Origin: Trileptium ribeirensis
Taxonomy: Eukaryota > Nematoda > Enoplea > Enoplida > Thoracostomopsidae
Direction: 5' to 3'
NCBI GenBank assembly: GCA_030248225.1
Contig: JASANE010017636.1
Span: 1-64,000 of the forward strand
DNA: 64,000 nt
A program made the translations under genes and the position numbers. This document shows, one piece after another, positions 57,701 to 64,000 of this stretch. Each line of letters starts with the position of its first letter. The first letter of the stretch is position 1. A model generated the notes under the pieces. That model did not search any database. It had not been told where the DNA came from and was given only the letters and a program-made list of their open reading frames with translations.

Positions 57701-60700
57701 TATTTAACATGTAATTGCTATTATTTATTTAATATAATCCATAATTTCTTATTTCAGTGTTGTATGATTTGTTATGAGCCATATACATCCGTGGGAATAC
57801 ACCGACTGTGCTGCCTAAAATGCGGACATATGTTCGGCAAAAGGTTCGTTACTTTTTCACTTGTATCGTTATACGTAGTACTAATGTTTTTACATCGGTC
57901 ATGGACCATTCGCAGTGTTCTCGTAGTTGTGTTCAAATAATGAAAACTCCAAAACTTTTGTTTGTAGTGCAATAACCACTAATTATCAGTAGAAATATAT
58001 GCACGTGGTTATGATTGTGATTGTTTTTGGTACATTGTTAGCAGCTGATGCTAGGAGTGACCTGCAGATGTAATATTTGACAGGTCGACAAACTTTACGC
58101 AGCTTTAATGTATATAATATGTATTGGCTCTTAGTATACCATAATATTCTTTTGCAATAATAGTCGCTAAGTAAACGGCCGCTTGGAAATAGAAAATACA
58201 TATCTGTCTATAATTGTGACGTTACCCTAATTTCAAACACATGAATCATCTCCTGGTGGGTTTGTTACAACTAATGTTCTACTTGACACGCCAGGAGTTG
58301 AGGATTAATTTAAACTTAGCAGATTTTTAACCACATCTAGGTTCTTAAACGTCTTCCCGAAAATTGAGGCAATTCAAAGCTCGTGCCACGTTTTATATCC
58401 CGTAATGCATTGTACGTGCCTGAGGTTCACTCACGTATCCTTTATGAGTAAAGTGTAATATTTACTTATGCATGTTTTATTTAACGTTTTTACTTATACG
58501 TTTGTTTTTCTTTCAAGTATAACCAGAAAGTTGCGAAATTCCACAAATGCTCAGAATGTATAGTTACTGTGTTATGTTGAATATTGAAAGATGATCTTTG
58601 CTGCGTTACATTAGTGAAGAAAAATAGTGTAAAAAATTTGTTAGAGACTCCTACACAGTAAGCACAGTTTAGATTTAATTTATTACATTTTGACATTACG
58701 ATCGGTTAACCGAAACTCTTCGTTATATCGAAAATGAAAATGCGCGTTGTATACAGAGGGGCGATGCCGATCTCTGTTTCCTCAACTTTTCGACCTGTAC
58801 GAAGTCCAGAGTAGTAACTGAAATCATAAGTGGCGTCCTCGCAATTGGTCATTTCCGCACGTAGGCTACTCATCCTACCGACTTCGGAGCGATGGAAGGT
58901 TGAGTCACCCTTGCCTGTATTCGAACATACGACCTAACAATCGGAAGTCCAATGCTGTACCGATTGAGCCATTTATCCTATTGTTCATATTATATAATAT
59001 TTATTTTAGTTGTATCGAGCGTTGGCTTGTGGAAAACAAAATTTGCCCAACATGCAAAGTTCGTTCATTGAAAAGTCAAATACGAGTTCTATTTTGCGAC
59101 AAAGCATTGAAAGTATGGAAATTTCCTGTGACTACATTGTTGAAACGGAGAGAGCGAAGTGATCGGACATGGCGTTAGGGGGAAATTCGTGAAAATTTTT
59201 AGCCTGTTTCCGTCATTCATAACTGAGACAGTGCCCTTTAGTTTAATGTGAACAGATTCGACACCATCCTCGGGGTTAAAGCGACAAAAACAGGTTCTAA
59301 CGGTTATTTGGCAATACCGGCACTAGTCTTTCGCGCGACGCAGGCTCACTCGTCGAGATCTACAACTTTACTCACCAACTTTTTGAGGGACCGCTCTCTG
59401 AGTCTCTTGGGACTTGAATATGGGTCGTGGACCCTTTGCCAGAAATAGCGATTTTTCAAATTTTGGCATATTGTCGCGTGTTTTGTTTTACAAGGAGTAT
59501 CTATTAGGTTATCAACCACGTTGAATACGATTGATTTTGCTATTTAGAATCCAAATTGACTATATTTATACCCTTTTCATAGAGTTTCAAAGGTTTTACG
59601 ACCGACGAATCGATTTCCAAAATGTTGTGACTTTTCATTATTGTTTTGTATTTCTTGCTTGCAGGTCATCAAGAGTGGTCTATTATATAGGTTTTTGGTA
59701 CGGTAGTTTAGTTATTTACGATCCAGTCCGAATATTTCATACCTTTTCAGATGTTTTGATTGGATTTAGGGTCAGCTAACAATATTGTAAAAATATATTC
59801 TGTCTTCAGTATATTGGTTGTGTAGAGGGCATGAAGAGTAGTCTGTGTATACGTTTTCGGCACGCTGAATACGACGGTGTTTTTAGAGCGTTCAGGGTTA
59901 CAAAAGTTTTAGTGTAATATATAAACATCAAACACAAAGCCCGTTACAAGGTGATTTCACAAAATTACCACTAGGTAAATCCACGCTCGCTCGGTTTCAC
60001 CTGGCCTGTCCACAGTGGGGGGTGGGGGGACCCCTCACTTTCCAAATCCCCCATGTTCGTGAGATTTTCCCTCTTGTCCGTTCCCCCCACTCGGCCGAAA
60101 CCCCCCATGTTCAACTAATTCCAAAAATTTTTTATGTCTGAAAATTTATGTTCTTTGTTTGCAAATTGTTTTTTAATCATTAATTACCACTATTTATAAT
60201 GCTAAAATATTGTTTTTTAGCTTGAAAGTACGTTCACAGTAGTAAAAATGCATGAAAATATGGAAATATTTTGTATTTTTAAGCAAAATTTATCCCCCCC
60301 CACTTTGAAATTTCCCCCGAGAATGAACATGGGGGCCCCCCGAAGTTTCCTCGTCCCCCCACTTTTCGGAGGGCTGTGGACAGGCCAGTTTCACCCTCGC
60401 TTGCGAGTTACTAGTATTGTTTTGAACCTCGGGATTATGGAATTTTTTATTTTTCAATAAATATTTTCAGGTTGTGCTAATGTGTGCAAGTAACTGTTAA
60501 GACTGCAAAACCAAAACATTTTAGCGAAGGTTACATTGCCGTGTCTATTATGGAAGGATCACTTTAGCTTCATTAGCATTGTTGTAAAAGTTGGATGGAT
60601 AGACATTCTGCATTATTTTGTATATTGTTTAGGTGTCCTATTTACACACTTTTTGTTACATTGGTATCGTGTGATATCTGTAATTGAACACAAAGTTGCG

Positions 60701-63662
60701 TAAATTTAGTACGCTGTAATTGCTAATTTTAGCATACGCTGAGGTGGTAAATAATTTATAATAATAATTAATGTGCGACTCTAGTTATCATATGACGATT
60801 TATTATGTACCGCTCCAGCTTATCAGAGCGTAGTGTAACGTAGTGGAGATTGTGAGTTGCAGTGTGAAAGCCTTTAAATTCCGTCTACGTGTGTGTGATC
60901 GGCCATAACGATTAAACCGATTTTCATGATCTTGGGCTCATTCGATTAATTGTGTTCATACCCGAGCGTTTTTTGATTTGAGGTCTGGTTCCATTGTCAG
61001 AGAAGCAAGGTTATTTTTATCTTAACTTTCGAATTTTTTTTCTCTGGTTGGTTTTGTTTCATAGTAAAATTGTAAATGACGATGCTTCTTTTTTGTTTTT
61101 CAGTTAAGGCTCCGGTTCAGGAGTCATGGGGTTTGAGATATAGCACCCTCGTGGTTCCTCGACTCAAACTTCAAAAATTTGTTCTGAAGTCCTGATGGCT
61201 TAAAAGTTTAACTTGGGGGTGTTCGGGCATGGGAAACTCAATGCCGGTGTTGGTTTTGCTCAGCGATTCATGGTTCCATGGTACGGGGTATGACGCCCCA
61301 TGGTTCCTCGACCCAAAATTCCTATTTTTATTGTGACGTCCTGGGAGGCTGATACCTTGCACGTGGGGTGTTCGGGTATGTTAAACTTATTGCCGGTGTT
61401 AGTTTTGTTTTAACTTGTGCAGTATTGTGTGATATCGACATGTAACATATCGACGTATGCTATCGAGAGGTGTACCTATGCTTGACTACGCTCAGAAATT
61501 TAAAGTTACTAGTTTTATGCAATGTGGTAATGTATTTTAACCATTGTGTAAGGATCAGTAGTGTATGAATTCCATATCGTTATGGTGCATAAGGTTGGTT
61601 TTTGGAGATCGGTTAGCAAAAATTCACCTTTAGGTTACGCAAGGCAGTGTATCTGCAGTTAAACGTTTTCGCAGATAGTGGATAACGCTGAGACAGAAGA
61701 AGCACGCCGGGCACGGGAGACTGAAAGACGCAATCGTCTAGAAGTTGAAATTCAAAACGCGGAGCTCCGACAAGTAATTTTATCGCAGCAATCACGGATT
61801 GAATTTCTCGAAAAAACGGTACGAGAAATGCAGCGCACAGCTTCATCCAGAAACTCAGCTGCTGGCATTCAGTGTCGCAAGTGAGCTATGATCTATCGTT
61901 AATGTTTATTATGGATACGACGCGTTTTTGATCCTATAGACTTTAAAGCAAAAATCAGATGATCTAGTGACAGACATCACGGGTATGTATTCTAATTATA
62001 AGGAGATACTGTGATGATAACCTGATAACATGTGCATAATATTTGATGCATTAGAAGTAATATTTGATTTGACAATAAATTGGATTTTCAAATTATGAGC
62101 TGTTCTAAACTGCATTTCTTGATGCTCGCAATAATTATGGTTATATTTGCATACGAAATTACCGTATATTAGTTTTATTGAAATTAATGTTAATATGTAA
62201 TATTATATTTCAGAAAATGGAAAAAAATAGTTTATAATGGATTTTACAGTGTTGAATCAAATCTACATAGCGCCATATTTAAAAAGTTTGATTTTTATGA
62301 AAAGCGGATAAAAATGTGTGCTCGCGATCAGATAAATCAATCACAGCAAAAATCCGCAAAACGTATTAAATGTGTTTGCTGGACATTGACGTCATAATTT
62401 TCTATAATGAGATCTACAGGGTGATCGGACATTTTTTGAACAGTTGATATTTTGTCATCAACTAAGGTGCAACATATTTGAAACAGAGCGAGCAGAGTTG
62501 CCGCTGTGGGAGCTAGGCGCATAATGAACTTTTTGTATGCTGCTGCAGTCATTTATATCTCATAGTTGGTTGGATTTCGATAAATATTTTTGTTCGATAA
62601 TAAACATTATGGCGATATGCCCGTTAGTTGAACGCGAACATTTGTCAAAATAGGAAACACGGGGTGTATAAGGATCCTCATCAAATCTGGCCATAAGGGT
62701 GCCAGTGTTTCTCAGCCCATTTATCGCTACACGGCCTTTGAATCTACAGAATCAGCTTATCGAGATATTCAACTTTGCTGACCCACACTACTTTTTTCAA
62801 CCATTCTCTGGGACTGAATATGGTTCGTCCTAGCAGGGCTTATATGTCATACCTTTTCAGAGGTTTTCAACGGGTGTAGGGTCAATGAACCCCATTTATA
62901 GAATATAGCATGTCTTCAGTAGTTTGGTTATTTCACTGCGTGCATGGCATCAAGAATTTTTCGGTAGGCTAAATACGATGGGTTTGCTTATCTAAAGACC
63001 AGCGTAAATATTTCGGGTTTTCAACGGGTTCAGGGTTCCAGAGGTTTTAGGGTGGTATATACATTAAACACAGCCTGTTACATGTGATTACACAAAATGT
63101 TAACTTGACCAAATGAAACCACTGTGGCTGAGTTTCTGCCTCGCAAGCAAGATACTAGTATATCAAGGTCAATTTGACACTTGGACAAAGGATAACTCTT
63201 TTTTGTTCTAATGTGTCTATCTGCTTGAGAAACTGTATAAATGAAACCATGCTGTCTCCGTTTCTCACTCGCACGCGAGATACTAGTATTTTGAATGCGG
63301 TAATTTAGAGACTTGGATCGGCGTAGCACGTTTTTGTTGTAACCGGTCTATCTGCTTGCGAAACTGGATCGTATTGTGAGGAAATGGTAACATACAAAAT
63401 TTGTTTTTAAAGTAGTTATATTGTTACTAGTTGCTTTATGTTTAGACGCCACGCTTCGTCGGAGGAAGTTGAGGTCGTTACTGATTTTCGAGACGCTAAC
63501 GATTGCAAGCTTACGATCGACCATGTTAAACATATCGAGTTGTGTCGCGTGGCGTCCGACCATTGCCGATGCATGGCGTACGACAAGAGCTGTAACCTTG
63601 TGGCAGTGGCACAACAAGCGAATGCCATTCAGGTGTTTGGATTCACTGATGGTGTTAGAAAG
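42595..63662 (+). CDS. E3 ubiquitin ligase RFWD3, 5' part of a split gene (6 exons seen)
   Basis: RFWD3 is a RING/WD40 ubiquitin ligase that acts at stalled forks with RPA, RAD51 and p53. Exons at 42595-42756, 45624-45767, 57758-57843, 59010-59112, 61675-61880 and 63446-63662 join with matching phases (0, 0, 2, 0, 2) and canonical GT-AG ends. The encoded order is a Ser/Asp-rich N-terminus, a RING finger split by an intron, a coiled coil with many Glu/Arg, then the lead-in of the WD40 region. The gene runs past the right edge, so most of the WD40 propeller lies outside. The N-terminal region is short for the family, so small exons in the 12-kb second intron may be unseen. The ATG at 42595 (GCG follows) is preferred to 42586. 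Introns 2-5 are full of transposons. Confidence 0.85.
43195..43690 (+). mobile_element. Helitron-like repeat, partial copy in RFWD3 intron 1
   Basis: It shows two decayed internal units: GGTTTATGTTCCACGAATCC with TGAATATAGCTTGTTTTCAA, and GAAGAATACGGTGGTTCTG with GAGGGTTTAGGGTGATACAT. CACGTTCGCTCATTTCAC matches the 3' subterminal sequence. The final hairpin and CTAG are lost. Confidence 0.65.
44322..45565 (+). mobile_element. Helitron-like repeat, long copy with duplicated 5' module
   Basis: The 5' module occurs twice (44340-44585 and 44590-44960): both start GGGTGTTAGGGGGAAAATCG or GCGCTAGGGGAAAATCGTGA, and both have the CATTCATAACTCAT / GATAGC...AGTGACGA / CCTTTAG-TGAA series. Three internal units of about 190 bp follow (from about 44965, 45160 and 45345), each with a TGAATACGA-GG-GGTT block and a GATTTCCAAA or GATTGCAAAA block. 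The copy ends with CCACGCTCGCTCCGTGTCA near 45553; no hairpin/CTAG end follows. ORFs here are short and not called. Confidence 0.75.
45624..45767 (+). CDS. RFWD3 exon 2 (N-terminal, disordered)
   Basis: The acceptor is TATCTCAG before 45624 and the donor GTAAGT at 45768. 48 codons, phase 0 at both ends. The product is acidic and Ser-rich (VQSSSDARLSQNGFFNESKD), fitting the disordered N-terminus that carries SQ/TQ-type phosphosites in the family; one SQ is present. Confidence 0.6.
45840..45950 (+). other. possible extra small exon(s) resembling exon 2
   Basis: After a pyrimidine-rich tract and AAG, the sequence encodes VFDVGEAPNCDLTL, close to the start of exon 2 (VFDIGDGG...VGDAPTTTDCNL). 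The frame meets a TGA at 45894; GGTTGA at the same place could be a donor. Nearby KENDDSSEKTKKT after a TAG could be another exon. The phase does not fit a simple join to the RING exon, so this may be a decayed duplicate exon. Confidence 0.3.
46267..46644. mobile_element. MITE with TGGCCTGTCCACAG termini, copy in RFWD3 intron 2 (378 bp)
   Basis: The left end is TGGCCTGTCCACAGTAGGGG and the right end CTGTGGACAGGCTA, inverted repeats of 14 bp with one mismatch. The inside is collinear with 60002-60387, including TCCAAAAATTTCTTATGTCT and AAAATGCATGAAAATATGGA. Its 8-bp flanks do not match clearly. Confidence 0.85.
47273..47800 (+). mobile_element. Helitron-like repeat, 5' module copy in RFWD3 intron 2
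   Basis: It starts GAAACGAAGCGAGCGGAGTT. A block ending in CCCCATCTTCGCGGTCAAAA followed by TGGCAATAAGA occurs twice (about 47345-47410 and 47462-47525), so part of the module is tandemly duplicated. Then comes the family series ATATCTCGCGACGCAGGCTT, TATGCAACTTTGCTCAC, and CTTTGCCAGAAATA. It ends after one partial internal unit. Confidence 0.7.
47862..48255. repeat. minisatellite, nine units of about 36-47 bp
   Basis: The unit is close to AATCCTGGCCACAGTATAAT followed by GGCCAACATTT and a variable tail such as TCGAAGACCCA. Units start near 47862, 47905, 47941, 47988, 48031, 48078, 48122, 48168 and 48215. Each unit contains TGGCCA and TGGCCA-like words facing one another, so single units can fold. 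The minus strand stays open through it in several frames, giving repeated CGQDYWG peptides that are a by-product of the repeat. Confidence 0.9.
48600..48823. repeat. left part of a tandem array of about 90-110 bp units
   Basis: GGGCTCTAAAGGCTCG near 48631 and GTCATAAAGGCTCTTG near 48716 are each followed by an AT-rich stretch with TATC/GTA words and GTACC or GTATC. The same units resume at 49955-50340 after the hAT-like element. Confidence 0.6.
48824..49946. mobile_element. hAT-like non-autonomous element, copy B (1123 bp), 8-bp duplication
   Basis: The termini are CAGGGAGTAACCG (left) and CGGTTATTCCCTG (right), inverted repeats with one mismatch. The flanks are GTTTTCAG at 48816-48823 and GTTTTCAG at 49947-49954, a perfect 8-bp target duplication. 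CAGGG ends and 8-bp duplications are the hallmarks of hAT elements. Subterminal CCGGTT words cluster at both ends. No transposase frame exists. Copy A lies at 30997-32138. Confidence 0.92.
49955..50340. repeat. right part of the tandem array
   Basis: GTAAAGGCCGTAAAAGCGCC near 50046, GAGGCCGTAAAAGAGCC near 50132 and TTGGCCACTAAAAACGCCAC near 50240 each precede a 70-90 bp AT-rich tail with CATTGTACC/CGTACCTTG-like words. They continue the array at 48600-48823. Confidence 0.6.
50340..53135. other. intronic stretch without recognised element
   Basis: It holds two adjacent hairpins at 50589-50629, a 180-codon minus-strand frame reaching 50632 with no domain, and a TATAAAAGCAGAG word at 52264. No transposon termini or coding domains were found. 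Confidence 0.4.
50589..50629. repeat. two adjacent perfect hairpins
   Basis: CGTGAC at 50589 pairs with GTCACG at 50603. GTCCTCA at 50612 pairs with TGAGGAC at 50623 around a CGAA loop. Short bulged stems next to each other suggest a structured element, perhaps the end of an unknown repeat. Confidence 0.6.
53140..53700. repeat. tandem repeat of about 160 bp, about 3.5 units
   Basis: The word series (C)CAGGAATTT, TTTCTTCGTAGG, CG-n-GTCGGAATNACAAA, CCTNGAAGGG, CCCC-n-AAAAT recurs. AGGAATTT-like anchors lie at about 53167, 53327, 53498 and 53651. Units differ by 20-30%, and spacing is 153-171 bp. Confidence 0.75.
54214..54278. repeat. 39-bp tandem duplication
   Basis: GAGAACACAAACGGAATGAA plus TTACAG occurs at 54214-54239 and at 54253-54278, identical over 26 bp and separated by 13 bp. 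Confidence 0.9.
54290..56720. other. intronic stretch, largely unassigned
   Basis: Short frames only. A possible integrase-like fragment on the minus strand is listed separately. The stretch from 55.0 to 55.4 kb shows no element. Confidence 0.4.
55600..55960 (-). pseudogene. possible gypsy-type integrase core fragment
   Basis: The minus-strand frame contains VIAFVTDLSQLCHITACTTK, compared with the VxDxFTKF-x-TxxTT block around the first catalytic Asp of gypsy integrases. VIRLVIDKRCATKLTT, in place of xISDRGTxFT (second Asp), follows about 35 residues later, then LLVKDGTPTKQQVKV. The spacing is right, but identities are few. I rate this as a weak match. Confidence 0.25.
56722..57645 (+). mobile_element. 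Helitron-like repeat copy, with intact 3' end
   Basis: It shows internal units at 56725-56800, 56800-56985, 57195-57385 and 57385-57540, with markers TTACGTATTGCGTACAGG, GATTTCCAAAATATAGTCTG and ACGATGGTTTGGTTATC. Between units 2 and 3 is unrelated sequence (57000-57190). The 3' end has CCACGCTTGCTCCGTTTCAA, CTCGC-TC-TTGAG, then TTACTAG, with CTAG at 57641-57644 followed by T. Confidence 0.75.
57758..57843 (+). CDS. RFWD3 exon with first half of the RING
   Basis: The acceptor is TTATTTCAG. The product is CCMICYEPYTSVGIHRLCCL followed by KCGHMFGK: zinc ligands Cys-x2-Cys, then the Cys/His pair in KCGH. E-P-x-T-x-x-G-x-H-R-L and CGHxFG are characteristic of RFWD3 and not of generic RINGs. The donor GTTCGT at 57844 leaves phase 2; the completed codon is Ser. 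Confidence 0.88.
58740..58978 (-). mobile_element. tRNA-derived SINE
   Basis: On the minus strand the block starts GGATAAATGGCTCAATCGG. The A box TGGCTCAATCGG lies at 58960-58971 and the B box GTTCGAATAC at 58917-58926, with an anticodon-like arm (CTTCCGA) between; the anticodon stem is decayed. A 175-bp tRNA-unrelated body follows, ending near CCCCTCTGTATAC. The parent tRNA was probably an Arg- or Gly-type; I cannot decide. It lies in the intron between the two RING exons, 32 bp before the acceptor. Confidence 0.7.
59010..59112 (+). CDS. RFWD3 exon with second half of the RING
   Basis: The acceptor is TTATTTTAG. Together with the split Ser codon it reads CIERWLVENKICPTCKVRS, giving the last four zinc ligands (Cys from CIERWL, and CPTC). 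SQIRVLFCDKALK follows, matching the family's short segment between RING and coiled coil. The donor is GTATGG at 59113, phase 0. The upstream intron contains a SINE that ends only 32 bp before the acceptor. Confidence 0.88.
59142..60414 (+). mobile_element. Helitron-like repeat, most complete copy
   Basis: The start is GAAACGGAGAGAGCGAAG at 59142, 29 bp after the RFWD3 donor at 59113. The 5' module (GGCGTTAGGGGGAAATTCGT, CATTCATAACTGA, CCTTTAGTTTAATGTGAACA, CGCGACGCAGGCTCA) is followed by three internal units (about 59480, 59670 and 59830). Near the 3' end, CCACGCTCGCTCGGTTTCAC mirrors the start. The MITE at 60002-60387 interrupts it there; the hairpin CTCGC-TT-GCGAG and TTACTAG close it at 60414. 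Confidence 0.82.
60002..60387. mobile_element. nested MITE with 8-bp duplication (386 bp)
   Basis: The ends are perfect 14-bp inverted repeats, TGGCCTGTCCACAG and CTGTGGACAGGCCA. The flanks GTTTCACC at 59994-60001 and 60388-60395 are a perfect 8-bp target duplication. Removing the element restores the 3' subterminal sequence of the host Helitron-like copy as seen in other copies (for example 57610-57644). C-rich and G-rich subterminal stretches could pair. The 8-bp duplication suggests a hAT- or P-type source. No coding capacity. Confidence 0.95.
61110..61413. repeat. tandem duplication of about 165 bp
   Basis: 61117-61262 and 61287-61413 share the order TGGTTCCTCGAC, CAAA, GACGTCCTG or AAGTCCTGATGGCT, GGGTGTTCGGG and AT-n-CCGGTGTTNGTTTTG. 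The second unit is slightly shorter. Confidence 0.8.
61675..61880 (+). CDS. RFWD3 exon with coiled coil
   Basis: The acceptor is TTTTCGCAG. The product starts IVDNAETEEARRARETERRN and continues as a heptad-like helix (VEIQNAELRQVILSQQSRIE, FLEKTVREMQRTA). The family has a coiled coil directly after the RING. The donor GTGAGC at 61881 leaves phase 2. Confidence 0.82.
62480..63158 (+). mobile_element. Helitron-like repeat, copy in the intron before the WD40 exon
   Basis: The start is GAAACAGAGCGAGCAGAGTT at 62480. It has the 5' module, two internal units (about 62840 and 62960) with CTTCAGTAGTTTGGTTATTT, and the end TTTCTGCCTCGCAAGCAAGATACTAG, with CTAG at 63155-63158. Some 5' module blocks (CGCTACACGGCCTTTGAATC) are diverged. 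Confidence 0.75.
63159..63375. repeat. short duplication next to a second CTAG end
   Basis: 63170-63289 and 63290-63372 both carry ACTTGGA-n-TTTTTTGTT-n-GTCTATCTGCTTGNGAAACTG. The first unit ends with a second Helitron-like terminus: CTCCGTTTCTCACTCGC, CTCGC-AC-GCGAG type hairpin and ATACTAG, with CTAG at 63283-63286. This could be a short non-autonomous copy or a duplication that carried the terminus. Confidence 0.7.
63446..63662 (+). CDS. RFWD3 exon leading into the WD40 region
   Basis: The acceptor is TATGTTTAG, with one base completing a Lys codon. 72 codons follow: HIELCRVASDHCRCMAYDKS, then CNLVAVAQQ and VFGFTDGVRK. The pattern F/L-x(n)-D-x-C-R-x-MAY-x(n)-LVxxQ followed by G-x-x-K fits the first strand region of the RFWD3 WD40 domain. 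The donor is GTACAT at 63663, phase 0. Later WD repeats lie outside the window. Confidence 0.8.
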
Positions 63663-63716
63663 GTACATTTTATAAATTAACGAAGTCTTGTGCGTTCACT
63701 GTCTCGTTGAATATTG

Positions 63717-64000
63717 GAAACGGAGCTAGCGAAACCAGCGGAGTTTCCACTGAGGGTGCTAGGGGGAAAACCTTGAAAATTCCTTTTTTGGTCTGTTTCT
63801 GTCACACATAACTCATTTCGGGTGGATGGATTTCGATAAACTTTGTTTTTGACAGCAAAAGTGATGAGGGTGTTCCCTTCAGTTGAACGCGAACACTCTT
63901 TCTTGGTCAAAATGGCAAAAACATGGTTTTCATGGTTTTTGGACAAATTTGGCCGTACGGGCTCCAATCTTTCACTTATCTCGAGATGCAGGCTTCGCAT
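63717..64000 (+). mobile_element. Helitron-like repeat, 5' module, cut by the window edge
   Basis: The start is GAAACGGAGCTAGCGAAACC at 63717, followed by GGTGCTAGGGGGAAAA, CATAACTCATTTCGGGTGGA, CAGCAAAAGTGATGAGGG and ATCTCGAGATGCAGGCTTCG. It lies 54 bp after the donor of the last visible RFWD3 exon. Confidence 0.75.

Noticed and set aside
58894..58978. Functional tRNA gene
   Set aside because: The A and B boxes are present but the anticodon stem does not pair and the acceptor stem is not formed; a SINE head fits better.

Overview
This window is animal (metazoan) nuclear DNA, AT-rich and very dense in transposable elements. Every long coding signal except one host gene, one unassigned open frame and one small kinase remnant belongs to a decayed mobile element. 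The element mix (CR1-type LINEs with a PHD/RRM ORF1, an I/R1-type LINE with RNase H, Ty3/gypsy, a GIY-YIG Penelope-like element, a pogo/Tigger DDE transposon, hAT-like elements with 8-bp duplications, Helitron/Helentron-like repeats and a tRNA-derived SINE) together with spliceosomal introns points to an invertebrate. I cannot place the phylum from the sequence alone.

Layout. 1-8.4 kb: no confident gene; short dispersed and tandem repeats, and a possible remnant of a hydroxylysine-kinase-like (HGDxxxxN) gene on the minus strand near 5.7-6.0 kb. 8.4-12 kb: decayed CR1/Jockey-type LINE. 12.6-13.3 kb: a duplicated non-coding block. 14.7-16.7 kb: 5'-truncated I/R1-type LINE with RNase H. 17.0-20.5 kb: CR1 LINE with ORF1 and ORF2. 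20.5-25.6 kb: Ty3/gypsy element. 25.7-32.6 kb: a second gypsy-like copy apparently split by a pogo/Tigger transposon and by a hAT-like non-autonomous element. 33.5-40.35 kb: a Penelope-like element with an inverted partial copy at its 5' side. Its body is split by a 4.76-kb minus-strand CR1 LINE with a 6-bp target duplication, and that LINE itself carries a fragment of another LINE.

42.6-63.7 kb and beyond: the 5' part of a host gene on the plus strand that I identify as RFWD3 (RING-finger and WD40 E3 ubiquitin ligase). Six exons with matching splice phases carry an N-terminal acidic region, a RING split over two exons, a coiled coil and the start of the WD40 region; the gene runs off the right edge. 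Its introns hold repeated copies of one Helitron/Helentron-like family (subterminal inverted repeats, internal units of about 190 bp, a 3' hairpin followed by CTAG), a 1.12-kb hAT-like element with a perfect 8-bp duplication, a 386-bp MITE nested inside a Helitron-like copy with its own 8-bp duplication, a SINE and several minisatellites.

The genes do not form an operon or pathway. The story is of nested insertions around and inside one conserved DNA-repair ubiquitin ligase gene, where several insertion events can be read directly from target duplications and from uninterrupted sibling copies.
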